A DNA stretch of 64,000 nt from Lunularia cruciata. Taxonomy: Eukaryota; Streptophyta; Marchantiopsida; Lunulariales; Lunulariaceae. The position numbers and the translations under genes are program-made. The notes below the pieces were generated by a model. It was given only the letters and a program-made list of their open reading frames with translations, did not search any database and had not been told where the DNA came from. How positions within the stretch are numbered: position 1 is the first letter of the stretch; each line of letters begins with the position of its first letter. The stretch is from assembly GCA_948567375.1 (NCBI GenBank), contig OX419759.1:5672744-5736743 (forward strand), read 5' to 3'. Shown one piece after another: positions 32,005 through 43,592 of the stretch.

Positions 32005-33250
32005 AGATGGGAAAAGGCTGTTCATGTCAAGGCTGATTTCTCCATAGATACTTGTCCAAATAGTGCATCTCATTGGAATTGTACTCTCATGAGCTTTCCA
32101 TGGACACCCAGATTGTGGCAAATGGAGGCTTGGAAAGAAATTTACGACTATTTGATTTTCACTATTTCTTGTACTTGGATTTTCACGCACTTGAATTCAC
32201 ATACTTGAATTTCCCATACTGGACTTCTCATACATTGCTTTTCCTAGTGATGGGAAGAGGTAGTTCATATCAGGGCTAATTTCTTGCTGGATACTAGCCC
32301 CAATGATGCATAATTTACTTTATTAGAGCCTTCTCAAGAGCTTTCCATAGACACAAAGGTCATGGCAAGCAGAGTTCTTGAGAAGAAGTTACAACTATTT
32401 AGTTTTCATTATCTCTTGTACTTGGATTTTCTTGTACATTGATTTTCTCATGGTGATGGGAAGAGGCGTTTCACACCAAAGCTTGTTTCTTTGTGGATAT
32501 TAGTCCAAGTGGAGTGTGCTTTATGTTTTTGGAAGTGCATTCTCAAGAGTTTTTTTCTAGGTACTAAGATCATTGCAAATGGAGGTTACAACCTTGTGAG
32601 AAGAAGTAAAAACCATGTAATTTTCACTGATTCTTGGACTTTGGACTTTGGACTTCTTGTACTATTGGCTTTTCCCATACATTGAGTTTCATATATGAAT
32701 TTTTCCATGGTGATGTAGAGAGGTAATTCACATCAGGTTGATTTCTCCATGGATACTAAATCAAATAGAGCCCATGGTGATAGAACAAGGTAATTCACAT
32801 CAGGGGTGATTTCTCCATGGACACTTTATTTTGTTGGAAGTACCTTCTCAAAAAGTTTCAATAGATACCAAGATCATGACAAATGGAGGTTTGGAGAAGA
32901 AGTTACAAGTATTTCATTTTCCTTGATTCCCCAAACTTTGATTTTGCCATGCCTTATATCGTTCATGTACGCAACTATATTCTTGTACTTGGATTTTCCC
33001 ATATGTTGATTTCCTATATGTTGATTTTCCCTTGGTTATGGGAAGAGTTTGTTCATGTGAGGGCTGATTTCTCCATAGATATTAGACCAAATGAGATGTG
33101 CTTTATCTCATGGGTAACTGCCTTCTCAAGTAGACACCAAGGCATAGCAAACGGGTGTATGGAGAAAAAGTTACAACAATTTTATTTTCCATGATTCCCA
33201 AACTTTGAATTTTCCTCTACAGAATATCATTCACATATCATATATTATTC
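32005..33250. repeat. Degenerate tandem array, about 245-bp unit
   Basis: Five to six units begin with a GATGGGAAGAGG-like block at about 32005, 32249, 32455, 32712, 32779 (a short 67-bp unit) and 33037. Each is followed by GGCTGATTTCTCCATGGATA-like, CTTCTCAAGAGCTTTCCATA-like, TGGCAAATGGAGG-like and CTTGTACTTGGATTTTC-like blocks. Spacing varies from 206 to 258 bp. No coding sense is consistent between units. Confidence 0.85.
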
Positions 33251-34149
33251 TTGCACTATTGGTGTTCTTGTAATTGGGTTTACATTGCATGTCTCTTGGC
33301 ATCAACATGCCTACTTGCATGCCAATTGGGATCTACAAGTCCACTGTGCAGAAGTTTTGGTGGTTTTTGTTTCAAGAGTGGCAAGGCTTGCCCACTTTGT
33401 CTTGTTGGTGGTTTTTTTCATTTAGTGTGGTGCAGCTTGTGCATCTACTCAAAGGGGGTTATTGATGGAGACCATGATCTAATTGCATGAGGTAATTTTG
33501 ATTATGGTGATCATGCATTCTCAATATTTGGTTAATAAATGGAAATAAAGAGTCACAAGAGTGAAAGGAGATTAGAGATGAAGAGAGTGGATAGGAGATT
33601 GGGGATTTGAGAGAAGGATTTGGGATTGATTAATGTGATTGATCAAGACAAGGCAAGGAGGAAGTTTTTGAGAAGTAGATTTAGAAAGAAGTTTTAGAAT
33701 TGATAAGAAGCCCTTGCTTCTTGTCAAGACTGACCAACTTACTAAAGATGAGAATATTGACATTTTGCTTCATATAATTACATAAATTTTTTTATCTTGT
33801 AGACTTTGAGTAAATATTTTGAGGTCAATGATTTTTTGAACTATGGGTATTATAGTGCATTTATCTCATTGTGTTCAAAATAACTGAAGGTTTTGAGGAT
33901 CCATTGGATTGAGCTAGAAATTACATCCAAACAAGCTTGGATCTATTCAACAAGGATACCAATCTTTGGATAATTGGAAATAAAATCCATGACAACAGGT
34001 AAATTTCACAATTTGTGGTCTTATTTTATTTGCCTCCCAAACTTGACTTGATTATAAATCAAAAATCCAACCAAGAAACTATAGGATTCATGCTTGGCTA
34101 CCATATCCAAAACAGAGTTTGTGAATGGTAACAAGTGGTGATCTTTCAT
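33251..34149. other. Anonymous region
   Basis: No gene, repeat or element recognised. Purine-rich on the plus strand at 33545-33700. Confidence 0.5.
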
Positions 34150-34690
34150 TATATTGGTATTGAGCTTCAAGAAGTCTTGGCAAATAGAATCTTACCAATC
34201 TTGTTTGTGGGTACAAATACAATAGGTTAGACCTACTTGCTACTAAGCACAATCAAAGTTGTCTCCACACTTCGGTACTTATTTATCTCACCCTTAATGA
34301 GCAATGAGTATTTCAGATTGAGATGATATTGTCTTTGCTTGACTAGTGCCGCACCATCCACCAGGTGGACTCAGTGCTCTCCAAATTGTTGAGGTATATT
34401 CAGGGCATTTGTTCTTTCTTCCAAGCAAAACCATCTTGGTATTCAATGAATAACACGTTAAAGGCTTCATATTCCTCCATGCTCATAAATTTGGAGATCC
34501 TTAATGATCTTTCTTTGGCCATTACCACTTCATAAAACTTGTCTAGATTGACTATTCCTTCCATCTAGCTTACTTTACTCACTCCCAAAAGTGCCAAATA
34601 TTCTCTAGATTTGGGGTTGATCACTTCTTTCTATCTCATGGTCAACTACTTCTTGGCTGAACAATGACTAAAAGCTTTGCCTATAAAATA
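34150..34690 (-). pseudogene. pol: Gypsy pol relic (linker and start of RT)
   Basis: The minus strand reads SREYLALLGVSKVS, FYEVVMAKERSLRISKFMSM, then LFIEYQDGFAWKKEQMP, which fits the segment just before gypsy RT (YxDxFAWxxExMPG). Downstream RT sequence is only faintly visible. Cut on its right side by element D3. Confidence 0.55.
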
Positions 34691-34919
34691 AATGTGGAAT
34701 GATCATTTCTACTTTTCATAATGTTGTTATTGTCTTTAGACTTAGAGTACATATCAAATTTTCAATTGAGTATTTGCTTTTAGCCGACTTGCATCTTTGT
34801 TTCTTTAGCAATCAACCAAAGATGCTATTTAATCAGAAGCTGATGAGGAAATCCACAAAAGCTATCCTTAGAAGTCCATATCAATAGTAAATCATTGGGT
34901 AGTGTATTTTTGGAGTGAA

Positions 34920-35568
34920 GTAATTTAGAGCAAGCATTTGGATTTCTTGCTCTGGATTTGAATGTGATAGATTTTGAGATGATCAATGAGATGATGGTCA
35001 AGCAGGGGAAGAATAGTGGGGATTTGAGAGGGGATCCCTATGCTTGGAGTGAAGAGCATCCTCAACCCAATGCAAGCTCATCCAAGGCAATGATGATTGA
35101 TACCAAATTCTTGAACAAGAAGCTAACATAAGAAATCAAATCTAACTTCAGAGAATTGTGCAACCAAAACAATGGTTGGCGTATTCTCAATTGTAAAGAT
35201 CTGGCCTGCAAGGCAATAGTCAAAAAAATAATGAATTTGTATGTCACAAAGAGACAAATTACTTATGAAGAGTTGTGGTTTTCTTTGACAAGATGTACAA
35301 TGTGGAACTTGTGAATTGGGCTCACATGTTCTATCTACAAGCCCAAACCTATCACCAAGATTTTGTTGACAAAGGAAGAGCTACATACCTTGCTCCCTTC
35401 ATGATCCATTTTTACATAGGTCTCAATTTGCTGAGGTAGGAAGAACAAAGGAGGTTCCTTGGCCACTACCCACCCATGTGATACTTTGCTTCCCAACTTG
35501 AGGGGAAGTCAATGATTGAAGTAACTTCAGATGAGGGCAAAGAAGCAGCTTTGGAGGAAGACACCAAA

Positions 35569-35599
<31 letters not shown>

Positions 35600-36757
35600 A
35601 AGAAGAAGAAGAAGAAGAAGAAGAAGAAGAAGAAGAAGAAGAAGAGCAGTACAAGGATGCTCAATGTGCTCCCTGTCCAAAACCCTAGATGATGGAAGAA
35701 GATAAGAAAGAAGACAAAAAAGTGCAGGAGGGGACCACAAATACATTACCCAACCCCTCAACCCCAAGAGCAAATCCCCATACTTGGGAAAGAAATTCAC
35801 TTAACCAAAAGAGGAGAAGGAACTTTGGCCCAAAGTTCAAGAAGACATTTGGCCAAAAAAAAAGGAGGAGCCAATGAAGAGGAGGTCAATATTGAGGTAA
35901 GGGAGGATCAAGAACCAATAGAAGAAGAAGTGGAAGTCCTTTTTCGAAATAAGTAGGGAGGTGAAGAATAAGTAAGCCAACCCACAACCAGCTAAATTTC
36001 ATAGGAGGCATGCTTCATCATACATTTGATGGGGATAATTCTTCAATTGATAGAGCTCCTACTTCCACAATACCAAAAGGAGTGTCTAAAATTGTGTATT
36101 AATCACCTTGGTGCAAAATATGCACAAGGAGCTATACACGAAGAAGGAAAGGGAGGACAAGTTCCAAGAGGAAGTTCACAAGGCTTGAGACAGATTCAAG
36201 GAAGACACTAAGAAAGTGAACTCCTTGATACAAGATTATTTGCGGCAAGGAAGCAAAATGCCTTCCTTGTTTCTACATAGCAAGAGCATGAGAAGACATT
36301 TTAAGCAAATGAAGCTAAAATTAGGGAAGCTATGGATGAAGAAGAAATTAATATAGCTCATCTACAAAGATAAATTACAAGCTAGAGATGAGGAGGTGGA
36401 GAGACTTCAACATGAGATGAAAAATGTCAAGATGAGGCATACCACCGTAGATCTCCAAATGACCAAGTATTTTGAAAGAGGTAGCCTTGCTAGAGACTCA
36501 AGCAAAGGAGCTTGTATTGACCAAAGAGAAGGAGGAAGACCTAGAGCCAAAGCACCAAGAGTTTTGAGATAAATTTCAAAAGAAGTGCTTGCACTTAGAG
36601 GAGAAGAAGAAAGAGGGTATTGAACAAGTGGAAGAATTTTGGACCCAATTTGTGGAGCTACTAAGGAAGAAGCCAAAGGAAGGGGAACAAAGACCAAGAT
36701 GCACAAACTCAAACTACAAATTCAGCAGTTGAAAGGAGAGACCTACAAGGAAAAATG
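34920..36757 (+). pseudogene. D3 protein: same core, poly-Glu tract and coiled coil
   Basis: Broken frame. The core at 35285-35430 reads FFDKMYNVELVNWAHMFYLQ, then YLAPFMIHFYIGLNLL, matching FFHQMF...VNWAKCF...HFYFRLNFL of D1. An upstream segment, KKLT-stop-EIKSNFRELCNQNNGWRIL, matches the D2 N-terminal half only loosely. After the core comes a poly-Glu run encoded by GAA repeats (35571-35645), a basic segment (NFGPKFKKTFGQKKRRS), and coiled-coil remnants (36400-36750) ending LKGETYKEK. The shared motif is FFxKMF-x4-[VI]NWA-x2-F ... HFYxGxNL. Confidence 0.62.
35571..35648 (+). repeat. (GAA)n microsatellite within the D3 ORF
   Basis: About 25 GAA repeats in frame with the D3 coding sequence, giving a poly-Glu tract where D1 and D2 have mixed Lys/Glu-rich segments. 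Confidence 0.95.
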
Positions 36758-38138
36758 AATGGACTAGCTTGCTCTTCACCTCCAAAGCCATACAAATAGG
36801 AAGTTCACTAAAGTCCACAACTCCTACCAAGGAAGTTCTTTGGTAGATCAAGGGCCAAGGATGCTCTTCACAATAGAGTGCAAAACCAAAGACACTTTGC
36901 TTGGTAGATCATGGGACTATAGTGTTAGACTAGCTTGGTCCCCAACATGTTTTCCAACAATTGTACATAGAAGCTAGTAGATACTTGCAAGATTTCCAAA
37001 CCCACACTCTTAGAAGGAGTTTGTTAGAAGAAAACCAAAGACTTTGGTCCTACATGAATTTTTGGGGATGAATGACCTTTGATTGTGTGCCACCTTCCCA
37101 GCCAAGTACCACTTTGGTGTGATACCCTATGAAGTACATTTATGATTCAAATGCATACTTTGGGAAACAACTAACACCTTCTCCTTATGCTTGTCAAAAG
37201 TTTGATTAGGTAGTTATAGTAGAATAAGATAGAAATTAAGGCCGTAATTAGTGTCACCATAGTAGTTAGGTTTAGTGAAGAACCCACTCAGTCATCAAAG
37301 ACCCTTTGGAGCAAAGTGGGGTAGCGGCAAGAAGTTGTATATAAGACTTCACCCAATAATTCTAGTCCACTTTTCCATGCAATTTTATATATGATCAAAA
37401 GTCAAGTCTAATCAATTTTTATTCACTTAGTATCTAGCTCCAAATGGCCCCTACACAAGTAGAGGTGCAAATCTTACAATAGAGATCAATCATTTGAATC
37501 TCAAGGAGAGGGTTTGCACTTGGATTTTGAAGGTGTAGAATGACATTGTGATAGATTTGATTTGTCTTAAGCACCACAAGTAACACAAAATAAAAAATTA
37601 GAGACACTAGATTGCTAGAAAGACTCATTTTACGGCATGCCTTTTGGGAAGGGTAGTACATGTCATCAAAGTTGAAGGCTTTGGGGTGAAGTGAACCATC
37701 ACCTTCAAGGTAACTTTGGTTACAACAAGTTTGAGAATGATCTAGAATCTTTTTGGTTTTTTGTAGAGTTCCATAATATCTGCCTTCACTCATGTACTAG
37801 GAGTGGTTTTGGCCCAAGGTTAAACAACACACAACAAACAATAATCAAATTTCACATTGTGACACTTTCCCTTCACTTTTAGTCAATTTTGAATTGTATC
37901 ATCAAGGGATAAACTTGTTCTTGTTATTTTACTATTAGTATGGTGACATTGGGTTGTTATAAGGTTACTTTTCTCTTCTTATTTGAACCTTTTCCTCTAT
38001 ATTGGTTAATCTTAAAAAAATTTCAAGACACACTTTATTAAGACCTAAAATAATATTTCATTACACTTATTAAATATAACTTGTCTTTCTTGTAGTAAAT
38101 TGTTTTTGGATGCAACCAAAGAAGAATAGTTGTGGATC
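36758..38138. other. D3 3' region and flank
   Basis: Non-coding. 36758-37960 is the 3' untranslated part of D3 by analogy with D2 30600-31406. 37961-38138 is unassigned. Confidence 0.5.
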
Positions 38139-38852
38139 TAATATAATCTTCTAGGAATAAGAGATCCTAAGAGAAACACAAGCTTCACACTCAATACTTT
38201 GATGTCCCAAAGGAACACCTTGACTTTATTATATAGCAAAGAGAATTCACTCAAAGGAAGCTCCAACCTTGATCACATACATGGATAGAGTACTTGGTAA
38301 GAGCTCCACCCTTAGATTAGTTGCCTACATGTATGACATGTCGGTTGTAGTTCTATCTGGTTGGTAAAACAAGCTTTGACCAAAGAGTTCCTCTAGGGAT
38401 CTCATAATCATATGGGTGAGGTACCATTGGAAAGCTCTCAATGAGAAAAAATAGGGGGGGGGAGGGAAAACCAACCTCTTTTTTATCCAAGGGAGGATTC
38501 ACACATTTTTGAGGTCTAATTCATCCATTTAGGCTGCTGAAATAGTTTGACTATTTTTGGCTCTTGCTCTATTAGTAGAAGTACTCTCTTGGTGATACCT
38601 CTATCTGATCTACTTAGTCCATTATTCAAACATCCTTCCAAATGTTACCAAGCCAATTTTCACCTCTAGATAATATGTCTAGTTATTGGTATTACATTTT
38701 CAAGTTGTTTTTGGCTCTTACTCTATTTGTAGAAGTGCTCTTTCAGTGACACCTCTATTTAATCGACTTAGCATTTCATACCTAACATCCTTCCAAATAT
38801 TACCAAGTCAATTTTCACCTCTAGATAATACATCTAGCTATTGTTATTACAT
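38139..38852 (-). repeat. Isolated, diverged LTR of family A
   Basis: The plus strand is the reverse complement of the element A LTR: GATGTCCCAAAGGAACACC (38200) matches GATGCCCCAAGGGAGCACC; TTTATTATATAGCAAAGAG matches the TATA region; GGTACCATTGGAAAGCTCTC (38421-38440) matches exactly; and both copies of the about 155-bp internal unit are present (38560-38700 and 38710-38852, each ending TATTACAT or TTATTACA). No internal element sequence adjoins, so this is a solo LTR or remnant. Confidence 0.85.
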
Positions 38853-41034
38853 CTAAGCTTGGAATCAACCAATAACTTTGCTTGTCTATTTTTTACCTTT
38901 AAAAAATAAAACAAATATGTGTAAATATATAAAAATAATCTTTTAGTATATATTTATATGCCCTCTAGACTAAGAATCCTATCCACTTATGATCATTAGG
39001 TTGAAATTTCTCTCGCTTTCCTCATTGTCTTCCAATATCTCTCTCTTTTCTTCAAGTGTATATTTTATCTTCTCTGTAAGTGTATTCAAAGTACTCTTTT
39101 TATCTTTCTCTTTATTGTTCTTCTCCACTTCTTTCTTTGAGGTGCACCAGCATTCATTTAATCTTTCCGTTTGGCTAAATTATTAGAATTCACTTTGGTC
39201 TAGTTTATTAGTCTTCACTCTTGAGTCAATTTATTACTCCTTTTGTTGGGTTGATCTCTTTATTGTCCCTTTGAGCAGTTCATTTTCCTCCCTCAAGCAT
39301 ATCTTTTGATCCTCTCTTCTCCAACTTTCACAAACTCCTAAGTCCTCTCTTTAGACACATCCATTAGTCCTTATTCTAAGAATTTCATTCTCTGCTCCTT
39401 TTAGTTATTTTCTTTTATCTTCCCTTTGCATCTTAATTCTCCTTGTAGAGTGATAACTCACTTCAAGCATTAGGAAAATCTCTTGCTCTTCTTCTATAAA
39501 CGATTACCACTCTTTGAGCCATGTACCTCTCCTTACATCCATGTTGATATATTTATCCTTTTTCTTAGTCCTCCAGTTGGGTAGATTTTCACCTTCTATT
39601 TTACCAAGTCTCAAAGAGAAAGCATACGTACCTTTGTAATAAATTGAAATCTGAGGAAGTGCAATAAGAGTCATAGTTTATACACTTAATATATTATCTT
39701 GGTGACTAGCTTTAAATTTTAGCAAATCTCCCTTAAACTAAGTGGTATATATTGATCTTGAAAAGACATTGGATTCAAAGTTAATAGACTAGACTGATCT
39801 ATAAAATGTAAAGATAAGATATATGAGTGATCTAAACCTGGGATAATTGTGAAGATTTTGTAATTAAGCAACAACAAATCAACTCATGGTATCAAATTGA
39901 AATCACCCATTAGCATCTCAAAACCTAGTTATGTTTCACTAAGAATGACATCTAATACCATTCATCCAATAGAGATTATGAACTCCACTGTCACAATGAA
40001 GATAGATAATTGCCACCTCAGCTCTAAATACAAGATTGAGTTCATTCCATCCGGAAAATTTTCCTTGAACTTCTTCCTCTCAAGAAGCACATGATCTAGA
40101 GAATTCCATCAACCAACTATCATTTTTATCCCTAGTCCAAAGCTTTACTCTCATTGATTAATTTGAATACCTACAAGAAGTTCAAAGTGATGTGATCTGC
40201 TTAGAACTACAAATTCCTTACTTAAGGATAGGTTGTGGTTGATTATTATCAGCTCTCCAAATTATATGATGTAAGGAATGATTTATATGAAGTTGTGTAT
40301 TTCTTCATATCAACACCATAGCCAATAATGGAACCACACAATCCAAATATATTTGTAGATTAAAGTGTTTATTGTGTTCTAGAAACTAACTTATGAACAT
40401 ATCTCTTAGACATAGATTCATTGATATTGTGTATTATTATACTAAAAGCAAGAGTTTTGGACTGTTGTACCAGCATGTGATACATGCCAAATTTTATAGT
40501 TTAGCTTCTGTATCATCCCTGAAGTTTGTAGACCAAACTCTCTCTCTCTATCTATCTCTCTCTTCACGAGAGAGTTTTATTTGCTCTTGACTTCTTCAAT
40601 ATTCAGTAGTTGTATCTTTGTCTTGTGGAGTTCCACATATCTTCGTACGTTCTAACATATAACTCTTTCTACAAATCTGTGATAGAAATATCATGTTGTG
40701 TGCATTACTTACTTTGGGTATTGGCTTGTATATTTCATTCCTTTTTTAGCATGATTAAGTTATTAGAATCTACCATTGACAAAGATTTCATATGAGAAAG
40801 AGATGCTTCAATTGAATTCTTATATTGTGGAACTTGATATCTCACTATAGCTTGGGTCATGTCTTATCTAATGATATAATCATTTCTCCTCTTGGAGATG
40901 GAATATAACACTTGATGGCTTTTGAATTTGAGGCATGTTCATCTACACAGTGCAAGTATCTCACTTGTTGTAGTTCCTTTAGATTACATATTGTAATTCA
41001 AACTCAAATTAGTTTGATTTTTCAGTAAGTCAAG
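38853..41034. other. AT-rich anonymous region
   Basis: 38985-39640 is strongly pyrimidine-rich on the plus strand; on the minus strand it would encode Lys/Glu-rich coiled-coil-like peptide, but no frame is open for long. 39886-39900 (TGGTATCAAATTG) resembles a PBS but no LTR is demonstrable. A CTCTCTATCTATCTCTCTCT patch lies at about 40542-40563. Confidence 0.5.
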
Positions 41035-41698
41035 CAAGATGAAACTTTGATGATTATTATGGCAGTGCAACATGGACCAAGAAGGTGGAGAACCAAACTT
41101 CATAACATTCCTCCAAGGCTAAAACTCCAAGACTTAAGCCATTGTTCACTAGAGAATTAAATGAGAGATAGTTGTAAAAAAAAAATTTATGAGTATATCC
41201 ACATCTCTAGTTTATATATTTGTGAAATTATGATACTTAAAAGTGATTAATTATTACAAGAGTAACTCAATTTATTACAGCAAAAGTCATCTAAAGTCAA
41301 AATTCAAAGGAAATATTCAAACTCATAGAAATAATACACATAAGCAAATAGTTTTATCTTGGCCAAACACTAAGTCAAAGTTTTTTTTTCATATGGGTTA
41401 TCCTTAGACTATAGGAAAATTCATACCAAAAATGCTTATAAATTTACACTTTTTTTGTCAAAACTAGATATCTAGGAATAATACAAAGTAAATACACAAA
41501 CATCCAATTTAGTGGTGTTCACTATTTTAGGCTCATCTAAAATAAGACCAACTATATCTTGACTATGACTATTTCTAGCTAATCACAATCATGGTTAATT
41601 AGAAATTTAGTTAAAATTTATATAAATCGTATCTTCCAATTATTTGCAATACCAAACTAAAGATCGGAATAGAGCAAACATATACCAATGGATGTTAC
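41035..41698 (-). repeat. Isolated, strongly diverged LTR of family B
   Basis: Matches the B LTRs through most of its length: ATGGACCAAGAAGG near 41070, CTCCAAGACTTAAGCCATTG, TCACATCTCTAGTTTATATAT, TCTTGGCCAAACACTAAGTC, and TGCAATACCAAACTAAAGATC...GGATGTTACA at the end (41697). It is the most diverged family-B LTR here, so probably the oldest. No internal sequence adjoins. Confidence 0.82.
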
Positions 41699-43166
41699 AT
41701 ATCTGTCTCCCCACAAAAGTTTATCAAGATATCTCTCCAATAACCAAAGCTTGTTTGCTCATCTGTGAGATCTAATAATTTATTTTTGAAATCAACAATT
41801 TTCTTATAAGCTATTTTTTTTAGTAGGGCAGAGCAGTTTTCATTGAAGAGCTTTACATATATATTACTTAATTTGAGAAGAATCCAGAACTCTTTCCAAT
41901 CTATGCGTAGAGGCAAGGTTGTATACCTATAGTGAAAGTATTTTATTGAAGTTTTCGTGACCAAATATTATATATTGTTTCAAAATAGCCAACTCAATAT
42001 TGTTTAAGTTGCTAGCACACAAGGAAGGAAGGAAATAATCTAAGAATTGTAATATTGGGACCTAAAGAAACAATGAGAGAAGACCATGCAATGACCAATG
42101 AAATAAAGAGGTTCACATCTTATTCGGGAGCCGTGCATCGTGCATTATAACCAGGAACGGCTTAATATGTTTCTCGGACGAGGAGTGTATGTTGCAACCA
42201 GGACGTGATTCAGTTTCATGTACTGTGGATGAACCTTGAACATTACGGAAGAGAATTGTACATTACGACCAAGAATGGTGATTCAACTCTTAGTTATTGT
42301 GAACGGCTGATTCTCTAGGAATTGACGAATCTAAAAGGTGACTGTGAAGTTGTGAACTATCTAAGTGACTGTGACTGTGAACTATCTAAGTCTGAGAACT
42401 TAGATAGTTCCTTACTGTACTGGTCGTTGTCAAATCGTCAGCAGTAAGGACCGCTTAGTCAAATCGCCAGTAGTCAGCGCCTGCTTTAACTTTGTTTGCT
42501 TGATTGCCCTGTTCCAAGATCTCTCATGTTTTCGGTATAATTCCTCTTATGCTTAGGCACCTGTTTTAATCTTTTTTTGATTGATTTCCCTGTTCTAGGA
42601 TCCCGCGTGTCTTTGAAATAATTCCTCATACCGAGAGCGTATGCTTTTGGCTTTTCACCTTCTGAAATATCCCCGCTCGGACGCTGTAGACATCCCTGTC
42701 TCGTGAGGTGAGCGATGCTGGAGAGGATGATTGGGAAAGGTATATGTATGCATGTACCCAGCGCTCAGTGTATATCGCCCGGTCCCTTCGGGAATGTGGT
42801 CATTTCTTCTTCTCAAGGCTGGGCTGGGCTGGGCTGTGCAGGCAGGAGGATGAACTTGAGGAGCGAGATCTTACAGCAGCAGGATGGAGAGAGGAGGAGA
42901 GGAGAGGCCAATGTGTCTCTGAGTGGGGCGAAGTAGAGAGAACAGTAGGGAGAGGCGAGAGAGACGGTGGAGTGCGAAGAGCCGAGGCGAAGTAGAAGTA
43001 TTAGGATCTGGTGTGTTGATCTACGTTTTGAAGGAGGCGGGCAACAGGCGAAGAAGGCTTATTTATTGGCTTCTGTGCCCCGTGAATATCAGCTCTTCCT
43101 AGCCTCCTAGCGCTCTGGTTTTTGGGGTTGTTTCGTGAGGTGGTTGCGAGAAAGAACAATTTCACA
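41699..43166 (+). other. Region upstream of the IFI6/IFI27-like gene
   Basis: Higher in GC than the flanks from about 42120. It holds the hairpin at 42379-42410 and many CpG-containing stretches (42600-43100), which suggests less methylated or younger DNA. An open frame at 42708-42995 encodes low-complexity Glu/Arg/Gly-rich peptide and is not supported. A promoter is likely here but I cannot place a TATA box with confidence. Confidence 0.45.
42379..42410. repeat. 13-bp perfect inverted repeat, 6-nt loop, next to a direct repeat
   Basis: GAACTATCTAAGT (42379-42391) and its exact complement at 42398-42410. The left arm with two flanking bases (GTGAACTATCTAAGT) also occurs as a direct repeat at about 42352-42366. 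About 760 bp upstream of the ATG at 43167. Confidence 0.85.
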
Positions 43167-43592
43167 ATGGAAATAACAGGAATTGCACTTGTTGGTGCGG
43201 GAGCAACGATAATGGCAGCACCTGTGGTGATCCCGCTAGTTGTTACAGGCCTCGGGTTTTCAGCCGCGGGTATTGTTGCTGGCAGCTGGGCTGCGGGATT
43301 CATGGCCTCGTATGGAGGCATTGTAGGGGCTGGTACTGCCTGCGCAGTTATGCAGTCCATTGGTGCAGTCGGAATTGCGGCAGGAACTACCACCACTCTC
43401 ACGGGAGCTGCTGTTTCTGTTGCTGGGATAGGAGTTGGAGCAGGTCCTTCTGCCGTTGTTCACGGCCTCGCGGAAGCTGGCCTCTATGCAGCCTCCAGTG
43501 CGACTGCAGTAGCTGGAAGCGCAATCAATGCGACGGGGAGGGTTGTTGAAGGGCTGGGTGCGTGGTACTTGACGTATTGGAATGTTGGGTGA
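43167..43592 (+). CDS. IFI6/IFI27 (ISG12)-family small membrane protein
   Basis: 141 codons, intronless, starting at ATG 43167 in good context (ACAATGG). The frame is open back to 43122 but has no earlier ATG. The protein is almost entirely Gly/Ala-rich hydrophobic helices: MEITGIALVGAGATIMAAPV, VIPLVVTGLGFSAAGIVAGS, WAAGFMASYGGIVGAGTACA, VMQSIGAVGIAAGTTTTLTG. The GFxxxGIxAGSxAAxxM...VxxxQSxGAxG pattern is the signature of the IFI6/IFI27 family, small proteins of mitochondrial or ER membranes linked in animals to apoptosis and antiviral response. A plant role is unknown to me. The last residues (GLGAWYLTYWNVG) are amphipathic. This is the only ORF in the window that looks intact and gene-like. 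Confidence 0.75.
   Translation: MEITGIALVGAGATIMAAPVVIPLVVTGLGFSAAGIVAGSWAAGFMASYGGIVGAGTACAVMQSIGAVGIAAGTTTTLTGAAVSVAGIGVGAGPSAVVHGLAEAGLYAASSATAVAGSAINATGRVVEGLGAWYLTYWNVG

Larger units (their letters stand above)
34890..37960 (+). mobile_element. D3: third, more diverged member of the D family
   Basis: The right end, CAATTTTGAATTGTATCATC...TTGGGTTGTTATA (about 37885-37960), aligns with the D2 end (31330-31406), and the coding region has the same plan. The left end is uncertain; GGTAGTGTATTTTTGG near 34900 may be what remains of TGTAGTACCCACATTTTT. No target duplication identified. Confidence 0.6.

Noticed and set aside
32005..33250. CRISPR-like spaced repeats
   Set aside because: Long diverged tandem units in plant nuclear DNA; no short identical repeats with unique spacers.
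35423..35800. 125-aa minus-strand ORF with Leu/Ser runs
   Set aside because: Antisense of the GAA repeat in the D3 ORF; repeat-driven frame.
39886..39900. PBS of an LTR element (TGGTATCAAATTG)
   Set aside because: No LTR end next to it, no paired LTR, and no gag downstream in a readable frame.
42708..42995. 95-aa plus-strand ORF before the IFI-like gene
   Set aside because: Low-complexity Glu/Arg/Gly composition in GC-richer DNA; an overlapping frame is also open and neither resembles a protein family.
43001..43402. 133-aa minus-strand ORF
   Set aside because: Antisense shadow of the IFI6/IFI27-like gene; Ala/Pro-rich as expected from reversed Gly/Ala codons.
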